64,000 nucleotides of DNA from Emydura subglobosa (taxonomy: Eukaryota; Chordata; Testudines; Chelidae). Below the pieces are notes generated by a model. It was not told the origin of the DNA and searched no databases. It saw only the letters and a list, made by a program, of their open reading frames with translations. The position numbers and the translations under genes were made by a program. The stretch lies in contig ML680088.1 of assembly GCA_007922225.1 (NCBI GenBank), positions 16,776,355 through 16,840,354 of the forward strand, written 5' to 3'. Shown piece after piece: positions 45,672 through 55,815 of the stretch. The first letter of the stretch is position 1, and every line of letters begins with the position of its first letter.

Positions 45672-46188
45672 TCCCATCACCCGCCACCTACCTTACTGTG
45701 GGGAATCCCTATCAAACCTAATTACTGATCACTGATATCTTTAACCCTGATGGAAACAAGGGGAATGATCACATCTAGCCCAAGACCTACAGACCTGTTA
45801 AGGCAATAGGATCATCCTTGTATTTCAGTGTGGTATGGCTAAACCACCAGTTCAACAGGCTCTAGTGTTCTCAAACATGTCTCAAACATCCCTGTTTTAT
45901 ACAGAATAGAGGGTTGGGTTTTTTTGCTTTATTTTAAACACTTTTTTTGTTTTTCCCATAGGATTCTGCTGCACCCATTTCAGCTTTTTGCTGTAAATAG
46001 GTCTATTTACACAAAGACACAATAACTGGGTTCTCACAAAACTATTCTTATTTAAAAAACCTACAGGCCCTTGAAAACAAACCAAGATGCTCCATCAAAA
46101 CTCTTATCTTATTTAAGGGCCACATCAACCTTCTAACAGAAACACAGATAGTCACAAAGCCCTTTTCAATAGATATTTTTATTTATAT
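45672..46188. other. Polinton interior, no gene recognised
   Basis: This 517-bp stretch between the CR1 and the cysteine-rich gene holds no supported gene. It includes TTTATTTTAAACAC and other AT-rich tracts that could form the 3'UTR of the minus-strand gene ending at 46,192. Confidence 0.4.
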
Positions 46189-46191
46189 CTA

Positions 46192-46857
46192 CCCAGTGTG
46201 GTATTGCATGTTTGTCCCTTCACCATTCTCTAACTTAATCCTTTTAGATTTTTTACAAATAGTCTTTTTCCTAAGCAGGACTCTGTGACTTTTTGTGCGG
46301 ACCAGACAGTCAATATAACATGCTAAGCAGGCATCCTTTGGTTTGGTGATTTTCTTTAAAACACTGTCAGCGTCCTGAGTGCTTTGCACAGCATTTACCA
46401 AGATCACCCCTTGTGCTGAATTTTCTTGAGTTAAGCACAGCCACCGCATAGCACAACCTATGACAATAACAGCGTTTAAAGTAAGCTTTCCAAACACAGG
46501 TCAGCCCACATGTCCCGGAGCTTGCATCTGAAGTCCAAATCACACTGTCATGGTACCATTGGCCTGGCACGCCTATGACACAGCCCTCACAATCTTCAAA
46601 ATGCTGATCCTTAAGAGAGAGATTAAGGACAGCATAAAGAGCAGCAGGTACAATACACCACATGACTTTTTTACACTCATGATGTGGCACAGGCTCAGTT
46701 AGTGCTATGCCAAGGGTCCTTTTTAACTCCATGTAGCTGTCATCCTTGGCGTCCTCGTCAATGATTTGTACCGGCGTAGAGCAGTAACAAGGCTGGCCCA
46801 ATTCATCTTTGCTGTCTGATGCAACACTGTACGAGGCCTCTAGAAAGGCATTGTTGA
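46192..46857 (-). pseudogene. Cysteine-rich Polinton gene, exon 2
   Basis: On the minus strand an acceptor-like CTTTGACAAG precedes an exon that begins AATGCCTTTCTAGAG. It continues as EASYSVASDSKDELGQ, CYCSTPVQIIDED, HECKKVMWCIVPAALYAV, FEDCEGCVIGVPGQW and GTCGLTCVW. A frameshift near 46,500 leads to LTLNAVIVIGCAMRWLCL, KPKDACLACYIDCLV and a basic tail (KKTICKKSKRIK). At least ten cysteines in pairs suggest zinc binding. It lacks one base near the exon start relative to the left counterpart. Cys-rich proteins with a CEGC motif occur in other animal Polintons, but their role is not known. It would share its first exon with the inverted repeat. Confidence 0.55.
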
Positions 46858-47903
46858 CTTGTCAAAGATTTTCAGAAAACAAACAGCTGCAAGCCCACAC
46901 AGCTTGTTTGGGTGTTTTTTAGATTAACACAAGCTCCGATCAGTTCCTAAGCCCATTGCATCCCATCCTCAACCGTCACTTCTTATTGTTCATTTACCTG
47001 GACAGCATCTTCTCCGTTCACTTTGTCCGCCAGTGATGATGAGAGGCCATCATGCTCATTGGGTTGCCTCACGAGTGCTCGAGTCTTGAGTTCTGGCATA
47101 TCCACCAATGGCTGAGCCAAAAAGCCTCCTTCAGCTGCTCCCTCCTCCTTGGAGCTGTTGCTGATGTAGCACTTTCTCCGTGGGTGGGCAAAAGTCCTTG
47201 AAGCTAAAATAAATTCCAAAGTTCTCCTGGGGTGGTGAAGGAGTCCATGTTTCCTCTCAGCACTTCCATGGTTTCTGAAACATGCGTTCTTGAAATAAAA
47301 TGGACTCTTCCATGTGCCGTGGGACTTCCTGGGGCCGTGCTGCCAGCTGGCCAACCATCAAGCTCCAGAGATTGGGAGGGTGTTCCAGTTCAGACCGCCG
47401 CACTACACCTATTATGGTTAGAACATGTTTCCTTTCTGGGATGGCCTACAGGGGGGTGAAACCCACACCAGTTGGTAAAGGGTGGTGGGGAGAGTTCTCA
47501 GAGGGGTCACATAGCCCTCTTGAAGGGCAGGTCACCCTGGCCCAGAATCTGTCGCTGTTTGATCGATCTGTTCTTGGAGAGGTCTTATGGGGATGAAACC
47601 CACCTTGATTGGTGGTGAGCGGTGGGAAGAGTTCTTAGAGAGGTCACATGACCCATTTCTAAATGGATTGCTGCACCCTGGCATTTCTCCCAGTTGGTCA
47701 AATCTGCTCTTGGGAGTGGTCCTATGGGGGGTGAAACCCACCCTGATTGGTGGACGGCAGTGGGAGGAGTTCTTAGAGGGATCAGATGCCATTCCCTTGT
47801 CAGGTGTCCATTTTGACCTGGAAGTAATACCCCAGGGAGTGAGTCTTAAGGTGACAGGTGGGCGGGGCTAACATTTGATTGATGATAGGCCCCTTGTACT
47901 ACT
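46840..47903 (-). repeat. Polinton terminal inverted repeat, right
   Basis: This is the inverse copy of 38,950-40,190. It ends in CCTTGTACTACT and has the same internal ~110-130 bp sub-repeats (CCACCAATCAGGGTGGGTTT on the minus strand). It also has the same coding segment and the same intron positions. The right copy lacks a ~20-bp insert near the terminus and several shorter blocks. Confidence 0.9.
46998..47354 (-). CDS. TIR-encoded first exon, right copy
   Basis: This open segment of about 119 codons is homologous to the broken segment of the left repeat. Shared blocks are NAERKHG/SAERKHG, RTLEFILAS, SSKEEGAAEGGFLAQPLVDM and SSLADKVNGEDAVQ. The last codon CAG is directly followed by GTAAATGAAC, a splice donor, at the same place as in the left repeat. 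An acceptor at 46,858 leads to the cysteine-rich exon. No in-frame stop occurs before the donor, unlike on the left. The true ATG is unclear. That the coding frame is conserved in both diverged repeats is the main support. Confidence 0.55.
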
Positions 47904-47909
47904 CATGGA
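47904..47909. repeat. Target-site duplication, right (CATGGA)
   Basis: Identical to 38944-38949 and directly adjacent to the right Polinton terminus. Confidence 0.95.
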
Positions 47910-48137
47910 GGATAGGCCCATTAATGGCTATTAGACAAGCTGGTCAGGGACACAACCCCATGCTCTGGGTGTCCCTAAGCTTCTGGCTGCCAGAAGCTGG
48001 GACTGGATGACAGGGAATGGATCACTCGCTAATTGCCCTATTCTATTCATTCCCTCTGAAGCATCTGGCACTGGCCACCATTGGAAGACAGGACACTGAG
48101 CTAAATGGACCATTGGTCTGACCCAGTCTGGCCATTC
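47904..48137 (+). mobile_element. CR1 3' end, continuation beyond the Polinton
   Basis: Blocks GGATAGGCCCATTAATGGCT, CCCCATGCTCTGGGTGTCCC, GAAGCATCTGGCACTGGCCA and TGGTCTGACCCAGTCTGGCC form a typical CR1-class 3'UTR. They directly continue the fragment ending at 38,943. It ends near TTCTTGTGTTCCC. Confidence 0.85.
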
Positions 48138-48146
48138 TTGTGTTCC

Positions 48147-49125
48147 CTTATATCAGATTAAGCCCATAACTGCTTGTCCTACTCTCAATGGTTATGGAGA
48201 ACAGTTGATCACTGTCCTCTTTATAACAGCACTTAGCACATCTGAAGACTGTTATCAGGTCCCCCCTTTAGTCTTCTTTTCTCAAGACTAAACCTGCCCA
48301 GGTTTTTTAAACTTTCCTCACAGGTCAGGTAGTCTAAACTTTTTGTCATTTTTGTTGCTCTTCTCTGGACTCTCTCCAGTTTATCCACATCTTTCCTAAA
48401 GTGTGGTGCCCAGAACTGGACACAGTACTCCAGGCTGAGGTCTCACCAGTGCCCAGTCTCACCAGTGCCAAGTGCCAAGTAGAGCCAGTGCCAAGTAGAG
48501 CCAAGTAGTGCCAAGTAGTTCTATCCATCCACTACACCAATAACTCTGTCAAAGAAGTAAGTTTGGTTAGTTTCACATGATTTGTTCTTGACAAATCCAT
48601 GTTGGCTATTCCTTTTAACCCTTTTTGCCCTCTAGGTGCTTACAAATGAATAATTTATTCCAGTATCTTTCCAAGAATCAAAATTAGGCTGTCTGGTCTC
48701 CAGTTGCTGGTTCTATGTTTGCTTTTTTCCAGTCCTCTGGGATCGTCTAACCCATCCTCCATGAGTTCTTGAAGTTAATCACTAATGATGTCAAGATTGC
48801 TTCAGCTAGTTCCTTGAGTACCCTATGGTGAATTTTTTCAGGTCATACCAACTTGAATTCATCTAATTATTCTTTAACCTGTTTTTTTCCCTATTTTGGC
48901 TTGTGTTCCTTCCCTCTTGTTTTGAATATTAATTGTATTAAGCATCTGGCCACACTTAACCTTTTTGTAAATATGAATCAAAATAATCGTTAAATGCCAG
49001 AGCCTTCTTGATGTCATCTGTTATTATCTCTCCTTCCCCACTTACACTTTCTTTTGTCTTTCTCTTGCTCCTAAAATATTTATAGAACCTTTTTTATTGA
49101 CTTATGTCCCTTGGTAAGTGTAAAT
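48147..49125 (-). mobile_element. CR1 LINE fragment, inverted
   Basis: In reverse complement this reads as the RT thumb and C-terminal region of CR1. Recognisable + strand signatures are CCCCCCTTTAGTCTTCTTTTCTCAAG, TTGCTCTTCTCTGGACTCTC and GGTGCCCAGAACTGGACACA. ATGATTTGTTCTTGACAAAT, GTTGGCTATTCC and CCTCTGGGATCGTC follow further on. No intact frame remains. At 48,443-48,527 a local expansion of (GTCTCACCAGTGCC)/(AGTGCCAAGTAGAGCC) units has been added inside it. Confidence 0.85.
48443..48527. repeat. Short tandem expansion within CR1
   Basis: Alternating units of GTCTCACCAGTGCC, AAGTGCC and AAGTAGAGCC repeat six or more times. In related CR1 copies this position carries a single CTCACCAGTGCCAAGTAGAG-type sequence, so this is a copy-specific replication-slippage product. 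Confidence 0.75.
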
Positions 49126-51509
49126 CATTTAAACTCTGTGCTATGTTAATCATTTATACTCAAGCTATGTTAACAGCAGAGAGAAAAAATGAATGAAAAC
49201 ATCTTGCCAGATCTGGAACATTTGTGCTGGGATATCCTAATTATCACCATCACTAGTGACTGTATGTTGAGTTGTTTGTCCAGACCTGATTATATTGGTA
49301 CTTTCATAACTGGAATTGGTGTGAAACATGAACTTGTCACCTCTTCTTCAGACTGTTGTTGCCCTCCGACATAGTTCTAAAATTATTTTGCTGTGTCCCT
49401 AAATGAGGGAGGCTAAGAATGCTACAAACTTGTGAAGAAAAACTATTTCTGATATTTCATGCTGTGTGGTTTGTTTTGAGATGCAATTGATCAGAACATC
49501 AGTGTAGCAATGCCGGCAGCTCAGGCTGGGTTGACGTATCACGGACACAAGATGAAGTTGCAACACTTTTCCAGTGGAAAAAATACTTCCTCTTCCTTCT
49601 GTGAAAAGAGACTCATTGAGTTAATTCCTTGGTGCTGTCACCTGCCTTCTAGAGGTTAAGCTGACCACTAGGTTGAGCTGAGTAAGTCTTCCTATCTGAT
49701 AATAAACTGGTATTTCCATGTAAGGGTAAATTCAGATTTTTCCTGGAGAAAGACAACTGACTCTCCCTGTGGACCCCACTCTCAAGAGAAGCACATCCCC
49801 CAAACCGTAGGATCTTCTGGAAAGCAAAGCAATGGCCACTGAGATCACTTGCTACCACCTCTCCTTTTATGCAAGGGTGCAAATAGGGGACCTGGTTCTA
49901 ACCACTCATCAATTCCTTCTGACCCCTGACAGTGCTTAGAGCATATTTTGTATGCTCCCTGCTTCCCCTGGTGGTCACCTCTAGACTGGGAAAATTTATT
50001 ATGTTTTGAAACATGTTAGCAAACGCTATTTTAAATGCTACTCTGCATCTGGTGTAGGCAAGGCCAAGCTATGTTTAAAATTCTCAGCTATTATGGTCAA
50101 TTCTAGGCTTGCCCATTGACTATGTTGTCTGGGGCCCTGCTGACTTGGAGGCCCATTGTTTAGGTCCCTCCTCCTAATGGCAATCTTGTTCAGTGAATTT
50201 TTCTTCATAAGTGGCCTCCCTGGCTGAGGTCACCTCCTAACGGATGGCATTGCAGGCATAGCTAAGGTAGCTTCAGATCATGTGCTTCATGCTTCTTCAC
50301 GATGTCTGTTACAGAAGCCCGTATTCAGTGTCAGGTGCTGGATAGATGGTCACAACTCAGAGAGGTGGCCCATCTGCCTCATCTCTGAACCCATGAGGAC
50401 CAGGAAGTTGTCTCAAACCCCTGTTGAACGGGAAGACATTCTAGGCCTGGGCAACTAAGTGCGATACAGAGCATTTGGCATCGCTGCTGCCTGGAGATGT
50501 AGCTGTTCCAAAGAGCTCCTTGCCAAAGTCCTCTTTTGTCCCGCAAAGAGTGGCAGAGTCGCTGATCTCATCCACAAGCTAACGTCAGCTATTGCTAACA
50601 CTGAGCATCTCGACTCAAGTCCGGTCACCCCAAGTGGCTGTAGCCCCAGCAGAAGGGGCATCGATGTTCTGCCTGACAAGGAGCACAAAGATGGGGGCAG
50701 GGTGCTGAAGACACGGGGGCTGGGCTTTCGGATCCTCCTTTCCCTGGATGGAGGGAAAAAGAGAAGAGCCTTGGTTCTCTCTGGTCACCACCCATGCTTA
50801 GTGTTCCCAAGGCAGAGAAGCTCAGCACTCTCAGTCTTCTTCAGCACTGAGGGTGAGCAGTGTCAGTGATACCTCAGCATCTGCTCCCTCAGCTCTGGCA
50901 CTGGTCTCCCCTGATGTTCCCGCAGATGCTGGGAAGAGTGGGGAGACTGTACCCATTACCCCTGCATGGGGGAGGGGAGGGGATCTGGGCACAAGAGACA
51001 CGGCTTTCAGGCAACTGAGCCAGCATCCCAGGATTCATTCATTCCAAACACGCTGATCTGTGTGCAATCATCTCTCTGAGAAGATCAGTTCTGATTGCAA
51101 ATAACGGGGTTGATTCAGAAAACCGATTTTCCTCCTGATTGACTCTAGTCCTTGGATCTCAGCATCTCATGCTACCAGAGGATCTTATCTTTGAGGGAAG
51201 AGGAAAATCAATGCCTTTTGCTTGTTCGATCCTGGGCTTTTCTGACAGGTTAACACTGTCACTTCCATTGGCCAGTATTGTTCCACAGCTGCACATGTCA
51301 AAGGCAGTAAACCCAGAATGAAACATTCTCTCTAACCGTTTCCGCACTGCAAGTGCCTGCTCTCATGCAGCTCACTGGGTTGACCTGTTCTGACACTCGC
51401 TGCTGGGACAGAGAGAGAATACCTCTTGCTGTCTCACCTTTTCACCACCCACCTTATTTGGCAGGACAGTAGTTGCATTTCTGGGCTTTGTTTCTCATAC
51501 TTCAAGTAC
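49126..51509. other. Gene-free region, possibly with old repeat relics
   Basis: No gene is supported. The stretch 50,459-50,870 has a 136-residue frame with Ser/Pro/Lys-rich content that could be a decayed gag segment of a DIRS-like element. I could not match it to the gag at 32.6-35.0 kb with confidence. The rest shows no recognisable repeat or gene. Confidence 0.3.
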
Positions 51510-52129
51510 TGTCAGTCTAGTTCTGCTTGAAGTAGCGTCCTTATGGGTGCTCTACATCAGATGCCCTTGACTGGAGATTTCTAGTTAGCGGTGCCCATTC
51601 AGCCCATCCTCAGTTCCTTGTCTACTACCTTGGCCCAAGAGGGAACACTAGTGTGTCTGCCTAGAGCATACTCAGCCTTATCTCTTTTATCCTTTTTCTA
51701 TCAAAATCAGTGAATTTAGCGTGGTTGTTAGTTAGTTAGTTAGTTAATGGTTAGTTCATTTGAGATGAGAGGAACATTTCCCCCTTTTTTTTTCCCCCTG
51801 GGAGACTTGTCTTCTCCTGGCAGGGTAGGCCTGGTTCACCAGGCTTCAAACACTGCCTTTCTTGCCGGGAGGCTATTACCTGTGAGCGACAAAGTGTGTC
51901 CATTGCCTGAGGAAGTCCCACATCTCCAGAAGTGCTTCCTTTTTATTTACATCCTTAATTCCAGGGCTAGGAAGCACAGGGAGATAAAGCTCAGATTGCT
52001 GGCAATGGAATGGTCCCTGCAATGTCCCTCTGAGCCAGGTGAGGAGACACCCCTTCCCCCCCCACAAACATTTGTGCCTGGACAGATCCAGCTACTTGTT
52101 CTTTACTTCATTTATCTATAAAGATGTTC

Positions 52130-52700
52130 TTCCTAGTTGCTATTGCATTGGCCAATAGGGTCGGGGAGATTGGAGCCTTGATGGCAGTATGTTCTTTTAT
52201 GATATGTCACTTTACATCCGCATTCTAGGTTCCTAACCAAGGCTACGTTGGAATTTCAAATTAACCAAACTATCCATCTACAAGAATTTTTCCGAAACCT
52301 CACAGTTTGGGAATCCTGTTTCCACACCCTGGATGTTAGAAGGCCTTCTACTTGGATAGGACTAAGCAGTTTAGGAGATTGCCTAGACTCTTCATATCCT
52401 TTGCAGACAGATCTAAGGGGGCTCCCATTCCTGCACAAAGCCTTTCGAAATGGATATTATGTTGTCTGACTCTGAGAGTGCATTCAACCAGATCGCAAGC
52501 AACAGCTACTGCCTTTTTGAAGAATGACTCAATATCTGAGATATGTAGAGCCGCTTCCTGGTCTCCAATCTGTTCGTTTTTGAAGCATTCCACCCTGCTC
52601 CATGCCCTCAGTTCCGATGCGGCGCTTGGCTCTGCTGTGCCATCTTCAGTTCTTGGATCCTGTTCTGAAGCTCCCGTCCCCTTCAAGGGATACTGCTTGG
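52130..52700 (+). pseudogene. DIRS tyrosine recombinase relic
   Basis: Blocks readable in order are FLVAIALANRVGEIGALM (52,131 on), EFQINQTIHLQEFF (52,250), then RSKGAPIPAQSLSKWI (52,410), HSTRSQATATAFLKNDSIS (52,490) and CRAASWS (52,550). The HSTRSQA segment carries the conserved His-x-x-Arg of the tyrosine-recombinase box, and the GEIGAL helix carries the first-box position. In most recombinases the latter includes an Arg-x-x-E pattern, here RVGE. Frameshifts and stops break it. It is the only recombinase in the window apart from the weaker relic at 23.6 kb. Confidence 0.7.
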
Positions 52701-52997
52701 AAGTCACCTCAGTGGAGCACGCACAGGGATGCTACACAAAGGAGAAGGCAGAGAAGACCCACATCTGCATAGTCGGGCTGCAGAGTGAGGGCAGCCGGCA
52801 TCAGTAGAGTTACTGAACATCCTCAGTCCATGCCAAGCAGCACATCTAGGGGGGCACCTGTCCCTGCATGCCTCCCCCCTTCTCCCCCATTGCCTCTGAA
52901 AGAAGGAAATGTTACAAAGGAGTTCTTTGAGATGTGTCCCCCTGTGAGTGCGCTGCTATCCGCCCTCCTTTCCCTTTGCTTCAGTTGTTCCCTAAAG

Positions 52998-53305
52998 CAG
53001 GGGTTCTCAACCCTTTTCTTCTGAGGCCTCCCCAACATGCTATAAAAACTCCAAGGCCCAGGATGGAGGAGGGGCCTCGCGCTCCTGGTTTCAGCCACCG
53101 GGTGTGTGTGGGGTGGGACTCTTGGGGCTCCCGGTGGGGAGGCAGACTTCTGCCCCATGGAGTGCCAGGGGGGTGGGGTTTGGGGCCTTAGCCCTGGGGA
53201 AGCACTGGAGCTAGGGGCTCCCTATGGTTCCACATCCAGTTTCAGCCCCGTGGGGGGCGCCGAGGCTCAGGGCGCTGGGCTGTGGACCCTGGCTGAGAAC
53301 TGCTG
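52998..53305. mobile_element. hAT-type non-autonomous element in DIRS copy D
   Basis: The ends CAGGGGTTCTCAACCC and GGCTGAGAACTGCTG are imperfect inverse copies. Flanking 8-mers CCCTAAAG and CCCTAGGA are consistent with a decayed 8-bp duplication. The interior is GC-rich and non-coding; the long frames on both strands here are GC artefacts. Confidence 0.7.
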
Positions 53306-53631
53306 CCCTAGGAGATGACCGAGTAGAGAAGGAACTGAGGGCAGCACAATCCTATCTATCCTTGGTGTCTGCCACAAGGAGGCTCAAGCGTGGGCCAAAC
53401 AGGCACTGCTAGCTAGAAATCTCCGATCCGATCCAATAATTAAAGATTATCTCATGAGGAAACCTCCAGGGATACGTCCAACCAACACCAGCAACCCTAA
53501 CCCGAAGTGGAGCACACGTAGGGGGACACATCTCGAAGAACTATAGTTACTGCCCAGGGTGAGTAACGTTTTCTTAGCCAGCCGTCTAATTTTGGTTCAT
53601 AAACTGTTAGCACAACGATTACCACTTAGAC

Positions 53632-53853
53632 CAGAGGTGGGCAATAATTTTCGCAGAGGGGCCACTCCATGAATTTTGGTAAGTTGTCGTGGGCCTGGGC
53701 TGAAAGCTCTCTGATGCTCCAGGATAGCTTAAGCAGAGTGTGGGCAGTAGAAGCAATGGATTGGGTGGGCCTGCTTTCGCCCCTGCATGGTGGGCTGGAC
53801 AGGAATGTTAGATGGGCCGGATCCAGCCCCTGGGCTGTATTTTGTCCACCCTG
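53632..53853. mobile_element. 222-bp hAT element with a perfect 8-bp duplication
   Basis: The element begins CAGAGGTGGGCAATAAT and ends ATTTTGTCCACCCTG, an inverse pair. It is flanked on both sides by ACTTAGAC (53,624-53,631 and 53,854-53,861). The right part GGCCGGATCCAGCCCCTGGGC is typical of a widespread vertebrate hAT family (CAGGGGTGGGCAAAC-type ends). No transposase. Confidence 0.92.
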
Positions 53854-53861
53854 ACTTAGAC

Positions 53862-54655
53862 AATCCAGCATACTCCCTTACCAACAGTAGCCAAGTGACA
53901 GTTGACTAGGAAACCCACCTTGTCACCATTCTACGCCCACCAATCATCCTTAATAAAACTGAATGTACAGATAGGAAACCTAGAGCTGTCGGGTCCCAAA
54001 TTTAAAATCACCACAACACTCTCTATTTTATCCCCAAGGTGTGAGATAAGCATCTATATTTTTAAATGTAAAATACAGTGTAACAAAAGATATAGTAATC
54101 CCTCCATCTGATTTATGCCAAAGGGCCAATCTCTTTTTCAAAAAGAAAAAGAATAGGTATCTTTTAAAGATTTCAAATGAAATCCACCAGATAGTTGTTA
54201 TATTCAATCAGATGAAAATAGTGAACATGCAGGAAACACTGCTCAGCATTTGAATGCAACAGAAATTCACACAAAGGAACTTTTAAAATTACGAATATCT
54301 ATTTACAGCAAAAAAGAAAAAAATCAAAGCAGTATAAACAGACTACTTTTTGACTTAGTTTAGAGTTTTTCTTGTTTCAAAAGGTTTGTTATTGTTGCCA
54401 ACTCTCCCAATACTGGATATTTTTTCTCAAAGCCCCAGTGCCTGGAGTCACATGAAGATCTCAGCTTTCATTATAAAACAAACATAGCTTCAGTTGCTTG
54501 CTTGGCTATTCTGACCTCTGTAGCATGACATCTTCCAGCTGGCAGAGACCGAATAACCTTATAGGTGTCTCAGTTTCTGTATAGCACAGCACATAATAAG
54601 ACAAAATACAGATACTGTATGCTTGCAGCTGCACAGAGATGATGATGGGAACAAG
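53862..54655. other. Gene-free AT-rich stretch
   Basis: No gene or clear repeat end was recognised. The sequence is AT-rich with several A-rich runs (54,300-54,330). Confidence 0.4.
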
Positions 54656-54659
54656 TTAT

Positions 54660-55180
54660 CCTTGAACGTCTGGGGGTACACTGTTTTATTGCCAAGGAGC
54701 ATATTTTTACTCAGCCCCTCCTATCGCCAGATGTTGTTTTGACAACCCCAATTATTATGGTGAGAATGGAATGTAGTTAAGGGTGGAAACCCAATGTAGG
54801 TAATTAGCATATATGATAATGAGAGAGAGAATTAGGTGAAGGTTGTTTATGGAAGGGTATAAGTAGTCATCACTTAGACAAAGGGGGGCGCTCCATCAAC
54901 ACCTGACTCTGCGGGAGGTGCTTCTGGTTGGACCAGAGGATCCACGGACTTCCTGGCGGGGCTCCTGAAGAAAGCCATTCCTGTATACAGCCTTCTAAGT
55001 GACTGCTTAGCTCTCCAGGCTTAGTGAGTATGATATATTGTAGTTAATTCTAGGCTTTGTATCTAACTAGTATATTTATAGAAAACCTTGCACATTAAAC
55101 CTTATTGATCTGCAAATCGAGCGTACCGTGTCTCACTGGTATCCACACTGATCACAAAGTGTCCAGAATCAACACAGAAG
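54660..55180 (+). mobile_element. Probable solo LTR of an endogenous retrovirus
   Basis: The layout is that of an LTR: a candidate TATA box (GGGTATAAGTAG at about 54,855), a leader with CTCTGCGGGAGGTGCTTCTGG, and a polyadenylation signal ATTAAA at about 55,096. A GTGTCTCACTGGTATCC-like 3' region follows, ending ...GAATCAACA near 55,175. A left TG end is probably near 54,668. I found no internal retroviral genes next to it and no clear target duplication, so a solo LTR is the simplest reading. Boundaries are uncertain. Confidence 0.5.
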
Positions 55181-55709
55181 ACTTTCCTATTTAGGTATTT
55201 ACTTGTCAATCCAAGAAAAAAAATCCTGAAACACCAGAACAAGGCTCAATAGATTTAAAAGTCTGGTCTCTATTAATATTAACTGTACATTTACAGATAG
55301 TTTATAAGGAGCTAGTACATGATGACAATTTTAAGAAATAGTTTATAACAATTGATAAGAATTAAGTCCAACAGGAGAATGTGTTGCTTGCAATCATGGC
55401 CTATAAACTTCTAACCTCCTCTATTGATGTACTTATAACCTTCTATAATACATACTATTAATGTCTGTAACATGCTTATAACATCAAATACTCATTTATT
55501 AACCGTTTATAAACCACTTATAAATGGAATCTTACTACAAAGTGACTGAAAGCTTTTTCTATTTAGTGAAATACTGATTTGAAATAGTTCAATTAAAAAA
55601 AATTTTTTTTAAGTTTAATCTTGTTAGTAATAGATTTCTCCTTAAGATGTCTATAGATCTTTTCCAAGAACCTTGGATGTTATATCCATTTGTATGTGCT
55701 GACTATTTG

Positions 55710-55815
55710 GAGTGTAAGCTCTTCAGAGCCAGGGCGGTCTCTTACTATGTGTATATACAACACCTACCGCAATGGGGCCCTGCTCTCAGCTGACCACCAG
55801 GCATTACTAGAATAA
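55710..55815 (+). repeat. Ancient interspersed repeat fragment
   Basis: GTAAGCTCTTCAGAGCCAGG, a CTTACTATGTGTATATACAA spacer, CACCTACCGCAATGGGGCCC and CCAGGCATTACTAGAATAAA have the order of a widely distributed amniote repeat fragment (gtaagctctt..gggcag.. gtacagcacctagcacaatgggg). Confidence 0.55.

Larger units (their letters stand above)
38950..47903. mobile_element. Polinton/Maverick element, internally deleted
   Basis: Polintons are large self-synthesising DNA transposons with virus-like capsid genes. The ends AGTAGTACAAGG / CCTTGTACTACT are perfect inverse copies beginning with AG, flanked by a perfect 6-bp duplication. Inverted repeats are over 1 kb. Inside are an integrase with chromodomain, a penton-like protein, a small conserved protein, an N-terminal piece of the major capsid protein and a cysteine-rich gene. 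The element is 8,954 bp, well below the usual 15-20 kb. I found no protein-primed DNA polymerase B, packaging ATPase or protease, so they were probably lost by internal deletion. A CR1 later inserted at 44.9 kb. All recognised genes carry breaks. Confidence 0.93.
51510..53575 (+). mobile_element. DIRS deletion derivative, copy D
   Basis: The 5' part (CTTGAAGTAGCGTCCTTATG ... CATCCTCAGTTCCTTGTC ... a TTAG microsatellite at 51,727-51,752) matches DIRS leaders. The 3' end (ACACATCTCGAAGAACTATAGTTACTGCCCAGGGTGAGTAAC) matches copies A and B. Between them gag and RT are missing, and the element passes from a short gag piece straight into the recombinase region. A hAT element was inserted later at 52,998. 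Confidence 0.7.

Noticed and set aside
48443..48527. CRISPR-like array
   Set aside because: Units are short, irregular and contiguous without spacers, in a vertebrate LINE; this is slippage.
50459..50869. 136-residue frame as a gene
   Set aside because: No recognised domain, splice context or homologous copy; perhaps a gag remnant, but the evidence is too thin.
52785..53412. GC-rich frames on both strands near 53 kb
   Set aside because: They lie in the 3' part of DIRS copy D and a hAT element; no protein similarity is visible.
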